From Pseudomonas sp. DNDY-54 (GTDB lineage: Bacteria; Pseudomonadota; Gammaproteobacteria; Pseudomonadales; Pseudomonadaceae), in the NCBI RefSeq assembly GCF_019880365.1, contig NZ_CP082271.1, positions 1,426,001 through 1,490,000 on the forward strand: DNA of 64,000 nt, given 5' to 3'. The position numbers were made by a program, and so were the translations under genes. The notes under the pieces are model-generated. The model saw only the letters and a list, made by a program, of their open reading frames with translations. It ran no database searches and was not told where the DNA came from. Numbering within the stretch: the stretch's first letter is position 1; every line of letters begins with the position of its first letter. This document shows positions 50,296 to 58,849 of this stretch, in pieces.

Positions 50296-51593
50296 TCAAT
50301 TACCTTCGAGGTTTTATCGTTCTTTTCCTGTTTGCGTTTGGCAGTGCCAATGCGCAAGAGAAGAACATCGTCGTTACGAGTGGCGCCGATCGTGCGATTC
50401 CTATCGCGGTCGTACCGTTCGGATGGCAAGGCGGGACGGTGCTGCCAGAAGACATGGCTCAAATTATCGGCAATGACATGCGTAATACCGGTATTTTCGA
50501 GCCAATCCCTAAGCAAAACATGATCAGCCTGCCTACACGGGGCAGCGAAATCATTTTTCGTGACTGGAAGGCGCTGGGCGCTCAGTACGTCATGGTCGGC
50601 AATATCGCGCCGTCTGCCGGCAAGCTGCAGATTAGCTATGAAGTGTTTAACGTAACGACAGAGCAGCAAGTGATGACCGGCACTGTCGGTGGCGGCCAGG
50701 ATCAATTGCGGGATATGGCGCATTACGCGGCGGACCAGGCGTTTGAAAAACTGACCGGCATCAAAGGGGCGTTCTCGACCCGCCTGCTATACGTCACTGT
50801 CGAGCGTCTTGGTTCCGCCAACACGCGATACACGCTGCAGAGGTCCGATTATGACGGCGCGCGCGCCGTCACCCTGTTGCAATCGCGCGAGCCAATCCTA
50901 TCGCCGCGCTATTCGCCGGACGGCCGTCGTATCGCCTACGTTTCTTTCGAGCAAAAACGACCACGTATCTTCATGCAGCACATTGATACGGGTCGCCGTG
51001 AGCAGATTACCAATTTCGAAGGGCTCAACGGTGCGCCTGCATTCTCACCGGATGGCAATCGTCTGGCGTTCGTGCTGTCGAAGGATGGCAACCCGGAGAT
51101 TTACGTGATGGATCTCGGCTCGCGCCAGCTGCAACGGCTCACCAATCATTATGCGATCGATACAGAGCCTTTCTGGGGTGCTGACGGTCGGACTATTTAC
51201 TTCACTTCGGATCGTGCCGGCAAACCTCAGATCTACAAGCAGAGTCTGGGTAGCAACAATGCCGAGCGGGTAACCTTTGTGGGTAACTACAATGCCAATC
51301 CAAAGCTCTCCGCAGACGAGAAGACGTTGGTAATGATTCATCGTCAGGAAGGCTACACCAACTTCAAGGTGGCGGCGCAGGACCTACAGCGCGGTAATTT
51401 GCGACTACTCTCCGAGACAAGTTTAGATGAGTCGCCCACTGTTGCGCCTAATGGCACCATGCTAATCTACGCGACCCGCCAGCAGGGCCGGGGAGTCTTG
51501 ATGCTCGTATCAATCAATGGTCGAGTTAGGCTCCCGCTTCCTACTGCTCAAGGCGAAGTCCGTGAGCCATCGTGGTCCCCTTACCTGAACTGA
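50292..51593 (+). CDS. tolB: Tol-Pal periplasmic protein TolB
   Basis: 433 residues from GTG 50292, overlapping the tolA stop by four bases. A signal peptide (MINYLRGFIVLFLFAFGSANA) is followed by a two-domain periplasmic protein: an alpha/beta N domain and a six-bladed propeller with WD40-like repeats (SPRYSPDGRRIAYVSFE, APAFSPDGNRLAFVLSKDG, EPFWGADGRTIYFTSD). It binds Pal and TolA. About 50 bases separate it from pal. Confidence 0.95.
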   Translation: MINYLRGFIVLFLFAFGSANAQEKNIVVTSGADRAIPIAVVPFGWQGGTVLPEDMAQIIGNDMRNTGIFEPIPKQNMISLPTRGSEIIFRDWKALGAQYVMVGNIAPSAGKLQISYEVFNVTTEQQVMTGTVGGGQDQLRDMAHYAADQAFEKLTGIKGAFSTRLLYVTVERLGSANTRYTLQRSDYDGARAVTLLQSREPILSPRYSPDGRRIAYVSFEQKRPRIFMQHIDTGRREQITNFEGLNGAPAFSPDGNRLAFVLSKDGNPEIYVMDLGSRQLQRLTNHYAIDTEPFWGADGRTIYFTSDRAGKPQIYKQSLGSNNAERVTFVGNYNANPKLSADEKTLVMIHRQEGYTNFKVAAQDLQRGNLRLLSETSLDESPTVAPNGTMLIYATRQQGRGVLMLVSINGRVRLPLPTAQGEVREPSWSPYLN

Positions 51594-51642
51594 TGCGGTA
51601 TCAACGCTTTACTAACCAAAAACACACCTGGGGTTGTTACAC

Positions 51643-52149
51643 ATGGAAATGCTGAAATTCGGTAAGTTCGCTGCGCTGGCTCTGGCTATGGCTGTAGCTG
51701 TTGGTTGTTCGTCCAAAGGTGGCGACGATTCAGGCGAAGGTTCCACCGCCATTGATCCTAATGCTGGTTACGGTGCTGACAGCGGTGCTGTCGACGGCAG
51801 CATGAGCGGTGAAGAAGCAGCTCTGCGCGCTATCACTACTTTCTACTTCGAATACGACAGCTCGGACCTGAAGCCGGAAGCCATGCGCGCTCTGGACGTT
51901 CATGCCAAGGATCTGAAGTCTGCCGGCAACCGTGTAGTTCTTGAAGGTCACACCGACGAGCGTGGCACTCGCGAATACAACATGGCGCTCGGCGAGCGTC
52001 GTTCCAAGGCCGTCCAGCGCTACCTGGTTCTGCAGGGCGTATCGCCTGCTCAGTTGGAGCTGGTTTCCTACGGTGAAGAGCGTCCGGTTGCCATGGGCAA
52101 CGACGAGCAGTCGTGGGCTCAGAACCGTCGCGTTGAGCTGCGTAAGTAA
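51643..52149 (+). CDS. pal: Peptidoglycan-associated lipoprotein Pal
   Basis: 168 residues from ATG 51643 (MEMLKFGKFAALALAMAVAVGC). Lipobox AVGC with Cys 22, then a flexible Gly/Asp-rich linker and an OmpA-type peptidoglycan-binding domain (TFYFEYDSSDLKP, LEGHTDERGTREYNMALGERR, NRRVELRK). It anchors the outer membrane to peptidoglycan and partners TolB. This is OprL in P. aeruginosa naming. Confidence 0.97.
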   Translation: MEMLKFGKFAALALAMAVAVGCSSKGGDDSGEGSTAIDPNAGYGADSGAVDGSMSGEEAALRAITTFYFEYDSSDLKPEAMRALDVHAKDLKSAGNRVVLEGHTDERGTREYNMALGERRSKAVQRYLVLQGVSPAQLELVSYGEERPVAMGNDEQSWAQNRRVELRK

Positions 52150-52155
52150 TAAGCC

Positions 52156-52983
52156 ATGCTCAAGCACCGTTACGCTCTGACGCTTATTGCACTTGGTCTG
52201 CCGTTTTTTGCGGCAGCTCAAGTCCCGGTAGTTGAATACGACTCGCAATCCCAAGGTGGAGCGTCGGGGTCAGGTTATTCAGTCGGGGCGGAAACTGGCG
52301 GTGCCTATGCTGGAGGCGGAGCTTCGGCTCCGTCTTCGGCGCAGGGCATGCTTTTCGTTCAACTGCAGCAGATGCAAGAAGAAATCGCGCAACTGCGCGG
52401 TATGCTCGAAGTGCAGCAGAACGAGATCCAGCGCCTTAAACAAGAAGGACTGGAGCGTTATCAGGATTTAGATAGTCGCTTGTCGGCGGCCTCTTCGGGC
52501 GGATCGGCGAGACAAGATTCTTCAACCGCGGGCGCCACCGGCGCCAGCGGAGCGGCGGACGCGTCTACAGGCAGTCCAATGCAAGGCACAGGGAGTAGTC
52601 AGTCGGCTGATCCTGAAAAGGAAAAGCTCTACTACGACGCTGCGTTCGATCTGATCAAGGCGAAGGACTTCGATAAAGCCAGCCAGGCCTTTTCAGCTTT
52701 TTTGCGCAAATATCCCGCGAGTCCTTACGCTGGCAACGCGCAGTATTGGTTGGGTGAGGTGAATCTGGCCAAGGGCGACCTTCAAGGTGCAGGTCAAGCG
52801 TTCGCCAAGGTCAGCCAGGCCTATCCGCAGCACAACAAGGTCCCCGATTCGCTTTACAAGCTTGCCGATGTTGAGGTGCGCTTAGGTAATCGAGATAAGG
52901 CCAATGGGATTCTTCGCCAGGTTATTGCGGACTACCCTAACAGTTCGGCTGCCCAGCTAGCCCAGCGCCAGCTTAATCGATAG
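52156..52983 (+). CDS. cpoB: Cell division coordinator CpoB (YbgF)
   Basis: 275 residues. Signal peptide (to AAAQVP), a coiled coil for trimerisation (MLFVQLQQMQEEIAQLRGMLEVQ, about 68-110), a Ser/Gly/Ala linker and three TPR units (about 150-275: YYDAAFDLIKAKDFDKASQAF, NAQYWLGEVNLAKGD, SLYKLADVEVRLGN). CpoB links Tol-Pal to PBP1b during constriction. It starts six bases after pal. The terminator downstream ends the Tol-Pal run. Confidence 0.93.
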   Translation: MLKHRYALTLIALGLPFFAAAQVPVVEYDSQSQGGASGSGYSVGAETGGAYAGGGASAPSSAQGMLFVQLQQMQEEIAQLRGMLEVQQNEIQRLKQEGLERYQDLDSRLSAASSGGSARQDSSTAGATGASGAADASTGSPMQGTGSSQSADPEKEKLYYDAAFDLIKAKDFDKASQAFSAFLRKYPASPYAGNAQYWLGEVNLAKGDLQGAGQAFAKVSQAYPQHNKVPDSLYKLADVEVRLGNRDKANGILRQVIADYPNSSAAQLAQRQLNR

Positions 52984-53012
52984 TCTCTGATCTGTATTCG
53001 ATTGGCTATGCG

Positions 53013-53036
53013 AGCCCGCCTTTGGCGGGCTTTTCG
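53013..53036 (+). terminator. Rho-independent terminator after cpoB
   Basis: Stem GCCCGCC / GGCGGGC with a three-base loop, followed by TTTTC; about 30 bases past the cpoB stop. Confidence 0.85.
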
Positions 53037-53176
53037 CTTCTTGATGCCGGGTTGTCCTCGTGCCTTGGTTCGTGTCGTCGCCTTTAGGGCGTACCTAACG
53101 CGCATCTGCGACAAGGGCCTGGACCTATGCATGGGTTCGCATCGCCTCAATTGGTCGGTCGTTCAGTAAGGTAAAC

Positions 53177-53854
53177 ATGACAACTGACAAGAAAGCAGTA
53201 GTTCTTCTCTCTGGCGGGCTTGATTCTGCCACCGTGGTGGCGATGGCCAGAGCGGAGGGGTACGCCTGTTACGCCATGAGTTTCGATTACGGCCAGCGTC
53301 ACCACGCTGAGTTGCGAGCGGCCCAGCGCGTTGCTTATCAGCTGAGCGTGGTTGAGCATAAAACCATCGCTATGGATCTCGGAGGTATCGGTGGCTCGGC
53401 ACTTACCGACTCCAGTATTGCTGTACCGGAAACGCCAGGCGACGGAATCCCTTCTACTTATGTACCGGCTCGTAACGCACTGTTCCTCTCTCTGGCGTTG
53501 GGTTGGGCTGAGGTGCTGGGAGCGCGCGATATCTTCATTGGTGTGAACGCTGTCGACTTTTCGGGTTATCCCGATTGCCGGCCGGAGTTCGTGGCAGCGT
53601 TCGAGCGCATGGCTAACCTAGCAACCAAGGCTGGCATAGAGGGACGGGGCTTTACCATACATGCACCTCTGCAGGCACTGAGCAAGGCCGAAATTATCCA
53701 CGCAGGCGTTCGGCTTGGAGTGAATTATGCGGAGACGGTGTCGTGTTATCAGGCGGACGAAGACGGGCGCGCCTGCGGCAAGTGCGACAGTTGCCGTCTG
53801 CGTGCAAAGGGCTTTGAACAAGCCGGGATCGCTGATCCGACCCGCTATCGCTGA
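53177..53854 (+). CDS. queC: 7-cyano-7-deazaguanine synthase
   Basis: 225 residues. PP-loop ATPase motif LLSGGLDSATV near the N terminus, the substrate region STYVPARNALFLSLALGWAE, and four Cys of the zinc site near the end (SCYQ, CGKCDSC). It converts CDG to preQ0 for queuosine. In other Pseudomonas queE precedes queC between ybgF and tRNA-Lys; here only 193 bases separate cpoB and queC, so queE is missing from this place. Start ATG 53177 has a weak AAGG-type site upstream. Confidence 0.94.
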   Translation: MTTDKKAVVLLSGGLDSATVVAMARAEGYACYAMSFDYGQRHHAELRAAQRVAYQLSVVEHKTIAMDLGGIGGSALTDSSIAVPETPGDGIPSTYVPARNALFLSLALGWAEVLGARDIFIGVNAVDFSGYPDCRPEFVAAFERMANLATKAGIEGRGFTIHAPLQALSKAEIIHAGVRLGVNYAETVSCYQADEDGRACGKCDSCRLRAKGFEQAGIADPTRYR

Positions 53855-53873
53855 TGTTTTTTTCTTTGAGATG

Positions 53874-53901
53874 TTGATTTAATCAATCAAATCAGTATCA
53901 T
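53874..53901 (+). promoter_or_regulatory. Predicted promoter of tRNA-Lys
   Basis: TTGATT at 53874-53879 and TATCAT at 53896-53901 with 16-base spacing, followed by a GC-rich discriminator (GCGCTCCGC) typical of stringently controlled stable-RNA promoters. The mature tRNA begins 12 bases after the -10. Confidence 0.6.
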
Positions 53902-53913
53902 GCGCTCCGCATT

Positions 53914-53989
53914 GGGTCGTTAGCTCAGTTGGTAGAGCAGTTGGCTTTTAACCAATTGGTCGTAGGTTCGAATCCTACACGACCCACCA
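53914..53989 (+). tRNA. tRNA-Lys (anticodon TTT)
   Basis: 76 bases including the encoded CCA. Acceptor arms GGGTCGT / ACGACCC, D arm GCTCAGTTGGTAGAGC, anticodon stem GTTGG / CCAAT with loop CTTTTAA, and T arm with GGTTCGAATCC. It decodes AAA and AAG lysine codons. The same locus in P. aeruginosa is a known island insertion site; here no integrase follows. Confidence 0.97.
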
Positions 53990-54013
53990 TATTCTCCTCG
54001 TGGAGCTAAAAAG

Positions 54014-54043
54014 CCGGAAACCATTCGTGGATCCGGTTTTTTT
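54014..54043 (+). terminator. Terminator after tRNA-Lys
   Basis: Stem CCGGA / TCCGG with an inner CCA-TTCG-TGG stem-loop, followed by seven T. It starts 25 bases after the tRNA CCA. Confidence 0.8.
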
Positions 54044-54185
54044 ATGTCTGCAGTCTGCCAATACCGGGACGATCCATATCCTCTCGCTATAACCACCGTT
54101 TTTCCTACGACCTTGGTCTGTGACCAAGGCCGGAACAAACGTAATAGACTGCCACTTCCCGATTGTCCGTTGGTTTGAGGCTCAC

Positions 54186-55682
54186 ATGTATTCTGATCGC
54201 ATCCGCTTGTCCTCCCTGCAGAGCAAGGTCATGAGCGCCCAAGAGGCCGCTACTTTTATTAGTGACGGGATGACCGTCGGCATGAGCGGTTTCACCCGTG
54301 CGGGTGAGGCAAAGGCTGTGCCCCTGGCGCTGATCGATCGTGCAAAGGGCGAGAAGTTGAAGATCAGCCTGATCACCGGCGCCAGCTTGGGCAACGATCT
54401 GGACGGAAAGATGGCCGCAGCGGGTCTGCTGGCCCGTCGCGGGCCGTTTCAGGCGGATGCTACGTTGCGTAAGGCGATCAATCAGGGTGAGGTGATGTTC
54501 ATCGATCAGCACCTTTCCCACACCGTTGAGCAAATGCGCAACAACCAGATCAAGCGCCCCGACGTTACGATCGTCGAGGCGGTTAGCATCACCGAACAGG
54601 GCCATATCGTTCCAACCACGTCGGTAGGTAACTCTGCCAACCTCGCCGTGTTTGCCGATAAGGTTATCGTTGAGCTGAACCTTGCCCACAACCTGAACCT
54701 GGAAGGTCTGCACGACATCTACTTCCCGGGCGAGCGTCCGAATCGTGGTCCGATTCCGCTGACCAAGGTCGATGACCGTATCGGCACTACCGCCATTCCG
54801 ATTGATCCGGCCAAGATCGTTGCGATCGTTATTACCGAGCAGCCCGATTCCTATTCCACCGTTACACCACCGGATGAAGAGACCCAGGCCATCGCGAGTC
54901 ACTTGGTCGAGTTCTTCAAAAAGGAGGTCGCCGAAGGCCGCCTTCCGAAGAACCTCGGTCCAATGCAGGTCGGTATCGGTAACATCGCTAACGCCGTGGT
55001 GTGCGGGTTGATCGATTCACCGTTTGAAGATTTGGTCATGTACTCCGAGGTGTTGCAGGACTGCACATTCGAGTTGATCGACGCCGGCAAGATGAAGTTT
55101 GCGTCTGGCTGCTCGATCACGCTCTCCGAGCGCTGCAACGATCGTGTCTTCGGCAACCTGGAGAAGTACAAGGACAAGCTGGTGCTGCGTCCTCAGGAAA
55201 TTTCCAACCATCCGGAGCTGGTACGCCGTCTCGGTATCGTCGGTATCAACACCGCTTTGGAATTTGATATTTACGGCAACGTCAACTCGACCCATGTCGG
55301 CGGAACCAAGATGATGAATGGCATAGGCGGTTCTGGCGATTTTGCCCGTAACGCCAACATGGCTATCTTCGTAACGAAGTCGATTGCTAAGGGCGGCAGC
55401 ATCTCCAGCGTTGTACCGATGGTCGCGCACGTCGACCACACCGAGCACGACGTTGAGATTCTGGTAACCGAGCAGGGTCTTGCGGACCTGCGTGGTCTGG
55501 CACCACGCGAGCGTGCGCGAGTGATCATCGACAACTGCGTGCACCCGTCCTACCGTGATGCGTTGAACCAGTACTTCGACGCAGCGTGTGATAAAGGCGG
55601 CCAGACGCCGCATATGCTCCGAGAAGCCATGGAATGGCACCTCAATCTGGAGGAGCGGGGTCACATGCTCAAGGGCGCGTGA
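54186..55682 (+). CDS. Succinate/acetate CoA-transferase (acetyl-CoA hydrolase family)
   Basis: 498 residues from ATG 54186. Class I CoA-transferase with the family start IRLSSLQSKVMSAQEAATFISDGMTVGMSGF, GASLGNDLDG, and FGIVGINTALEFDIYGNVNSTHV-type text late in the protein. This is the ScpC/AarC/Cat1 group that moves CoA between acetate and succinyl-CoA or propionyl-CoA. Which acyl group is used cannot be read from sequence. It stands alone between terminators. An in-frame start at 54120 exists but has no family support. Confidence 0.88.
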   Translation: MYSDRIRLSSLQSKVMSAQEAATFISDGMTVGMSGFTRAGEAKAVPLALIDRAKGEKLKISLITGASLGNDLDGKMAAAGLLARRGPFQADATLRKAINQGEVMFIDQHLSHTVEQMRNNQIKRPDVTIVEAVSITEQGHIVPTTSVGNSANLAVFADKVIVELNLAHNLNLEGLHDIYFPGERPNRGPIPLTKVDDRIGTTAIPIDPAKIVAIVITEQPDSYSTVTPPDEETQAIASHLVEFFKKEVAEGRLPKNLGPMQVGIGNIANAVVCGLIDSPFEDLVMYSEVLQDCTFELIDAGKMKFASGCSITLSERCNDRVFGNLEKYKDKLVLRPQEISNHPELVRRLGIVGINTALEFDIYGNVNSTHVGGTKMMNGIGGSGDFARNANMAIFVTKSIAKGGSISSVVPMVAHVDHTEHDVEILVTEQGLADLRGLAPRERARVIIDNCVHPSYRDALNQYFDAACDKGGQTPHMLREAMEWHLNLEERGHMLKGA

Positions 55683-55693
55683 TGCCATGATTT

Positions 55694-55727
55694 AAAAAAC
55701 GCCGGCTGATGCCGGCGTTTTTTTTGG
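55694..55727 (+). terminator. Strong Rho-independent terminator after the CoA-transferase
   Basis: Stem AAAAAACGCCGGC / GCCGGCGTTTTTT with TGAT loop and a run of eight T, 12 bases past the stop. The A/T symmetry makes it work in either direction. Confidence 0.93.
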
Positions 55728-55919
55728 CCGACGCTGAATGCGCGGCTTGGCGCTCCCGCTTTCCCTTTTGCAAAGGCTTCAGCTAGTATTCCTGCCCCTT
55801 ACGCGGGCAGGAAGGCGGGTCTGCATGTAATGTGCCTCTCCCTTTCGCCTCGTCCGGGCTGAGCCGGTCGACCGGCTTTACTCGGCGCTTCATGCATAAC
55901 GTGCTTGCAGGACGGCAAC

Positions 55920-56978
55920 ATGACGCACATACCCGAACGAATCCTTGTGCAGGCGCATCTGGCAGCCAAACAGCCCAAGCCGCTTACGCCCGAACAAGAA
56001 GCGGCGTTACGCAGCGATATCGCCCTCGAGCTGAAGAAGCAGAATGCGGTGCTCGTGGCGCACTATTACACCGACCCAGTCATTCAGTCCCTTGCTGAGG
56101 AAACCGGAGGCTGCGTTTCAGACTCGCTGGAGATGGCCCGGTTCGGCAACGAGCATTCGGCGCAGACGGTAGTGGTTGCCGGTGTGAAGTTCATGGGGGA
56201 GACGGCGAAAATCCTCAATCCCGAAAAACGAGTCTTGATGCCGACATTGGATGCAACCTGCTCACTTGATCTTGGTTGTCCTGTGGACGAGTTTTCGGCG
56301 TTCTGCGATCAGCACCCTGAGCGTACGGTGGTCGTCTATGCAAACACGTCCGCGGCGGTCAAAGCGCGTGCAGATTGGGTGGTCACGTCCAGTTGCGCGC
56401 TTGAGATCGTTGAAAGCCTGATGGACAACGGCGAAACGATCATCTGGGCGCCAGACAAGCACTTGGGTAGTTATGTGCAGCGCGAGACCGGAGCTGACAT
56501 GCTGCTTTGGGACGGTGCCTGTATCGTCCATGAAGAGTTCAAGGCGAAGCAGCTCGAGGATATGAAGGCGCTGTATCCGGACGCTGCCGTTCTGGTGCAT
56601 CCCGAGTCGCCCGAATCGGTGATCGCCTTGGCGGATGCGGTTGGCTCTACCAGCCAGCTGATCAAGGCGGCGCAGACACTGCAGAACCGAACGTTCATTG
56701 TCGCCACGGACCGTGGCATCTTCTACAAGATGCAGCAGCTTTGCCCGGGTAAGGAATTCATTGAGGCGCCAACGGCGGGGAGCGGCGCCTCCTGCCGTAG
56801 CTGTGCGCACTGCCCATGGATGGCCATGAACACGCTTGAGCGCACGCTCGATTGCCTTCGTACCGGCAAGAACGAGATTTTCGTTGATCAAGCGCTGATT
56901 CCGCGGGCAGTTAAACCGTTGAAGCGCATGCTCGACTTCACGCACGCTGCTCGTATAAAGCAGGCCGGTAACGCCTGA
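55920..56978 (+). CDS. nadA: Quinolinate synthase
   Basis: 352 residues from ATG 55920. The three Cys ligands of the [4Fe-4S] cluster are in ATCSLD, VTSSCALE and SCRSCAHCPWM (CxxC pattern). Other family text includes VLVAHYYTDPVIQ and VKFMGETAKIL. It condenses iminoaspartate and DHAP to quinolinate for NAD. The leader holds a stem CCTGCCC / GGGCAGG (55791-55811) and a GCCGGTCGACCGGC palindrome (55863-55876) of unknown role. Confidence 0.95.
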   Translation: MTHIPERILVQAHLAAKQPKPLTPEQEAALRSDIALELKKQNAVLVAHYYTDPVIQSLAEETGGCVSDSLEMARFGNEHSAQTVVVAGVKFMGETAKILNPEKRVLMPTLDATCSLDLGCPVDEFSAFCDQHPERTVVVYANTSAAVKARADWVVTSSCALEIVESLMDNGETIIWAPDKHLGSYVQRETGADMLLWDGACIVHEEFKAKQLEDMKALYPDAAVLVHPESPESVIALADAVGSTSQLIKAAQTLQNRTFIVATDRGIFYKMQQLCPGKEFIEAPTAGSGASCRSCAHCPWMAMNTLERTLDCLRTGKNEIFVDQALIPRAVKPLKRMLDFTHAARIKQAGNA

Positions 56979-57044
56979 GGCGCGCGTTAGCGCGCGTTGG
57001 CGTCAGTCGCGGCAGCGGTGCGGTGCAGTACCGCGCCGCACGAC

Positions 57045-58475
57045 TCAGCGCAACATTTCGTCGACCATTCGCTTTTCTTCGATCAGCTGTTGCTGCCGGG
57101 CGTCAATGCGTGCGGCTGTCTGGAAATTGCTGGAACGGCGTTTCGCGAAATCCAGCTGCTCAATCGCCTGATCGTAGTCTCCGACCAGTGCGAAGAACTC
57201 CGCCCTGCCTTGATGCAGTCCGATGATGTTACCAGTGAGGCCTCGTATCTCTGATACTTGGTACCAGATGTCTGGATCTTTGGGTCGTGCTTTCACTAAC
57301 GCGTCCAGTTCTTGCTCGGCTTCCTGCAGCTTGTTCTCCTTGATCAGCAAGTCGATGTGCGTCTGGCGCACTGGATAGCTGCTGGGATAGAGGCTGAGAA
57401 GAGTCTGGGTGCGTTCGCGTGCGGCGGCGAGGCGATTAGCAGTGATGTCGAGCTCGATCTGAGCCAGGTTATAAATGGCGTTGTCAGGTTCTTCCGTTAG
57501 CAGTGGCTTTAAATGGGCGGCCGCCTCGTCAAGCTGGCCGCTCTTGATCTGCGCCAGGGCTAAGCCGTAGCGAGCTGCGTCGAGATTCTCATCCTCGCTG
57601 AGCATGGCCCGGAAGCGCTTGGCACTGACACCTGGCGTGCTTTCGAACTTCAGATCCACCCGGGCGCGCATCAATTGGTAGCGCAAGCTGTCTTCGACGC
57701 CCACGTCTGGGTATTGCTCGGCGCGGTTTTTAGTGTCGGCTATTCGTGATTCGGTGACCGGGTGGGTGAGAAGAAACTCCGGCGGCTTCTGGTCATAGCG
57801 ATACTGACGCATCAGGCGGCCAAACATTTCCGGCATCGCACGGGGATCGTAGCCAGCGCGTTCCAGATTGACGATGCCGATGCGGTCGGCCTCTTGTTCA
57901 TTCTGTCGGGAGAAACGCCGTTGTGCCTGAATCGCAGCGGCCTGTGTCGAGACGATCGCGGCGATACCTGCATCGCCTGCGCCAGCCGCAGCCGCTACGA
58001 CGCCGGCGAGCATCGCGGCCATCAGAGGCAGCTGCATGCGTTTCTGTGCCTCCAGCCCCCGAGCGAAGTGGCGTTGCGAGAGGTGGGCCAGTTCGTGCGC
58101 CAGGACAGAGGCGTACTCGGCTTCAGTCTGGGCATTTAGAAACAAGCCGCCGTTGACCCCGATAATCCCGCCTGGTGCGGCAAAGGCGTTTAGTTGTGGG
58201 CTGTCGAGCAGAACGAACTCGAGCCGGCGATCCTGTAGCTGGCTGGTTTCAGCCAGGCGGTACACGCTGCGCTCCAAAAAATCCTTCAGTAATGGATCCG
58301 ACAGTTGGGGCACCTGGCCACGTAGCAGGCTCAGCCACGCGCGGCCCAATTGATGTTCCTGCTCCGGTGAAACGATTCCGGAGCTGGAGTCACCGAGAGA
58401 GGGTAAGTCATTGGCTAGAGCCGGTTGGCCGAACAGGCAGGCCAGCGTCAGCAGAGTAGGGCGCAGCAATTTCAT
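57045..58475 (-). CDS. BepA-like M48 metalloprotease with TPR repeats
   Basis: 476 residues. Signal peptide (to PALA), then an M48 peptidase domain with zinc site HELAHLSQRH (about residues 128-137) and the later Glu in EQEADRIG, followed by TPR repeats (about 300-470). This is the layout of BepA/YfgC, which degrades or rescues stalled outer-membrane proteins such as LptD at the BAM complex. bamC lies a few genes away. It converges on nadA. Confidence 0.9.
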   Translation of the reverse strand: MKLLRPTLLTLACLFGQPALANDLPSLGDSSSGIVSPEQEHQLGRAWLSLLRGQVPQLSDPLLKDFLERSVYRLAETSQLQDRRLEFVLLDSPQLNAFAAPGGIIGVNGGLFLNAQTEAEYASVLAHELAHLSQRHFARGLEAQKRMQLPLMAAMLAGVVAAAAGAGDAGIAAIVSTQAAAIQAQRRFSRQNEQEADRIGIVNLERAGYDPRAMPEMFGRLMRQYRYDQKPPEFLLTHPVTESRIADTKNRAEQYPDVGVEDSLRYQLMRARVDLKFESTPGVSAKRFRAMLSEDENLDAARYGLALAQIKSGQLDEAAAHLKPLLTEEPDNAIYNLAQIELDITANRLAAARERTQTLLSLYPSSYPVRQTHIDLLIKENKLQEAEQELDALVKARPKDPDIWYQVSEIRGLTGNIIGLHQGRAEFFALVGDYDQAIEQLDFAKRRSSNFQTAARIDARQQQLIEEKRMVDEMLR

Positions 58476-58580
58476 CCAGACTGGCTCATGAAAGCAGGAG
58501 CGTTACTGTAGCCTTGTGCCAGGGTAACTGGCCAGAGGCGGGCAGGGGTCGGTATCCTGCGGACTTTCGAGGAGATGATG

Positions 58581-58832
58581 ATGACTCAGCGGCCTTTGCC
58601 CGACACTGATTGTGATGCCGAGCTTGATGCCGTCGGGCTGGAATGTCCGATGCCCTTGCTGAAAGCAAAACTCGAACTCAACCGACTCGTCAGCGGCCAA
58701 GTATTGAAGGTCACGGCTAGTGATCCTGGTTCGCAGCGGGATTTTCGCAGTTTTGCCAAGCTGGCCGGACACGCCTTACTACGTGAGGAAGCGAACGAAG
58801 GACTTTATCGATACTGGCTGCGCAAGGCCTGA
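58581..58832 (+). CDS. TusA-family sulfur carrier
   Basis: 83 residues from ATG 58581; AGGAG at 58570-58574 favours the third of three tandem ATGs (58575, 58578 and 58581). The TusA motif is GLECPMPLLKAK, with the persulfide-carrying Cys. The gene lies between the M48 protease and the AI-2E gene, as does P. aeruginosa PA1006, a persulfidated TusA-like protein needed for molybdenum homeostasis. A similar role is inferred from synteny. The transporter gene follows at 17 bases. Confidence 0.87.
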   Translation: MTQRPLPDTDCDAELDAVGLECPMPLLKAKLELNRLVSGQVLKVTASDPGSQRDFRSFAKLAGHALLREEANEGLYRYWLRKA

Positions 58833-58849
58833 GGCCATTAAGGAACGAT

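Noticed and set aside
53037..53176. Possible preQ1 riboswitch in the queC leader
   Set aside because: I looked for a short GC stem followed by an A-rich pseudoknot tail and did not find one.
53875..53887. Possible Anr/FNR box (TTGAT...ATCAA)
   Set aside because: The spacer is three bases where the consensus needs four, and the AT-rich segment is better explained as the -35 part of the tRNA-Lys promoter.
53920..54138. Minus-strand frame with text like GGSCRIRTYDQLVKSQLLYQLS across the tRNA
   Set aside because: This is the translation of the antisense of tRNA-Lys, a well-known database artefact, and overlaps the tRNA and its terminator.
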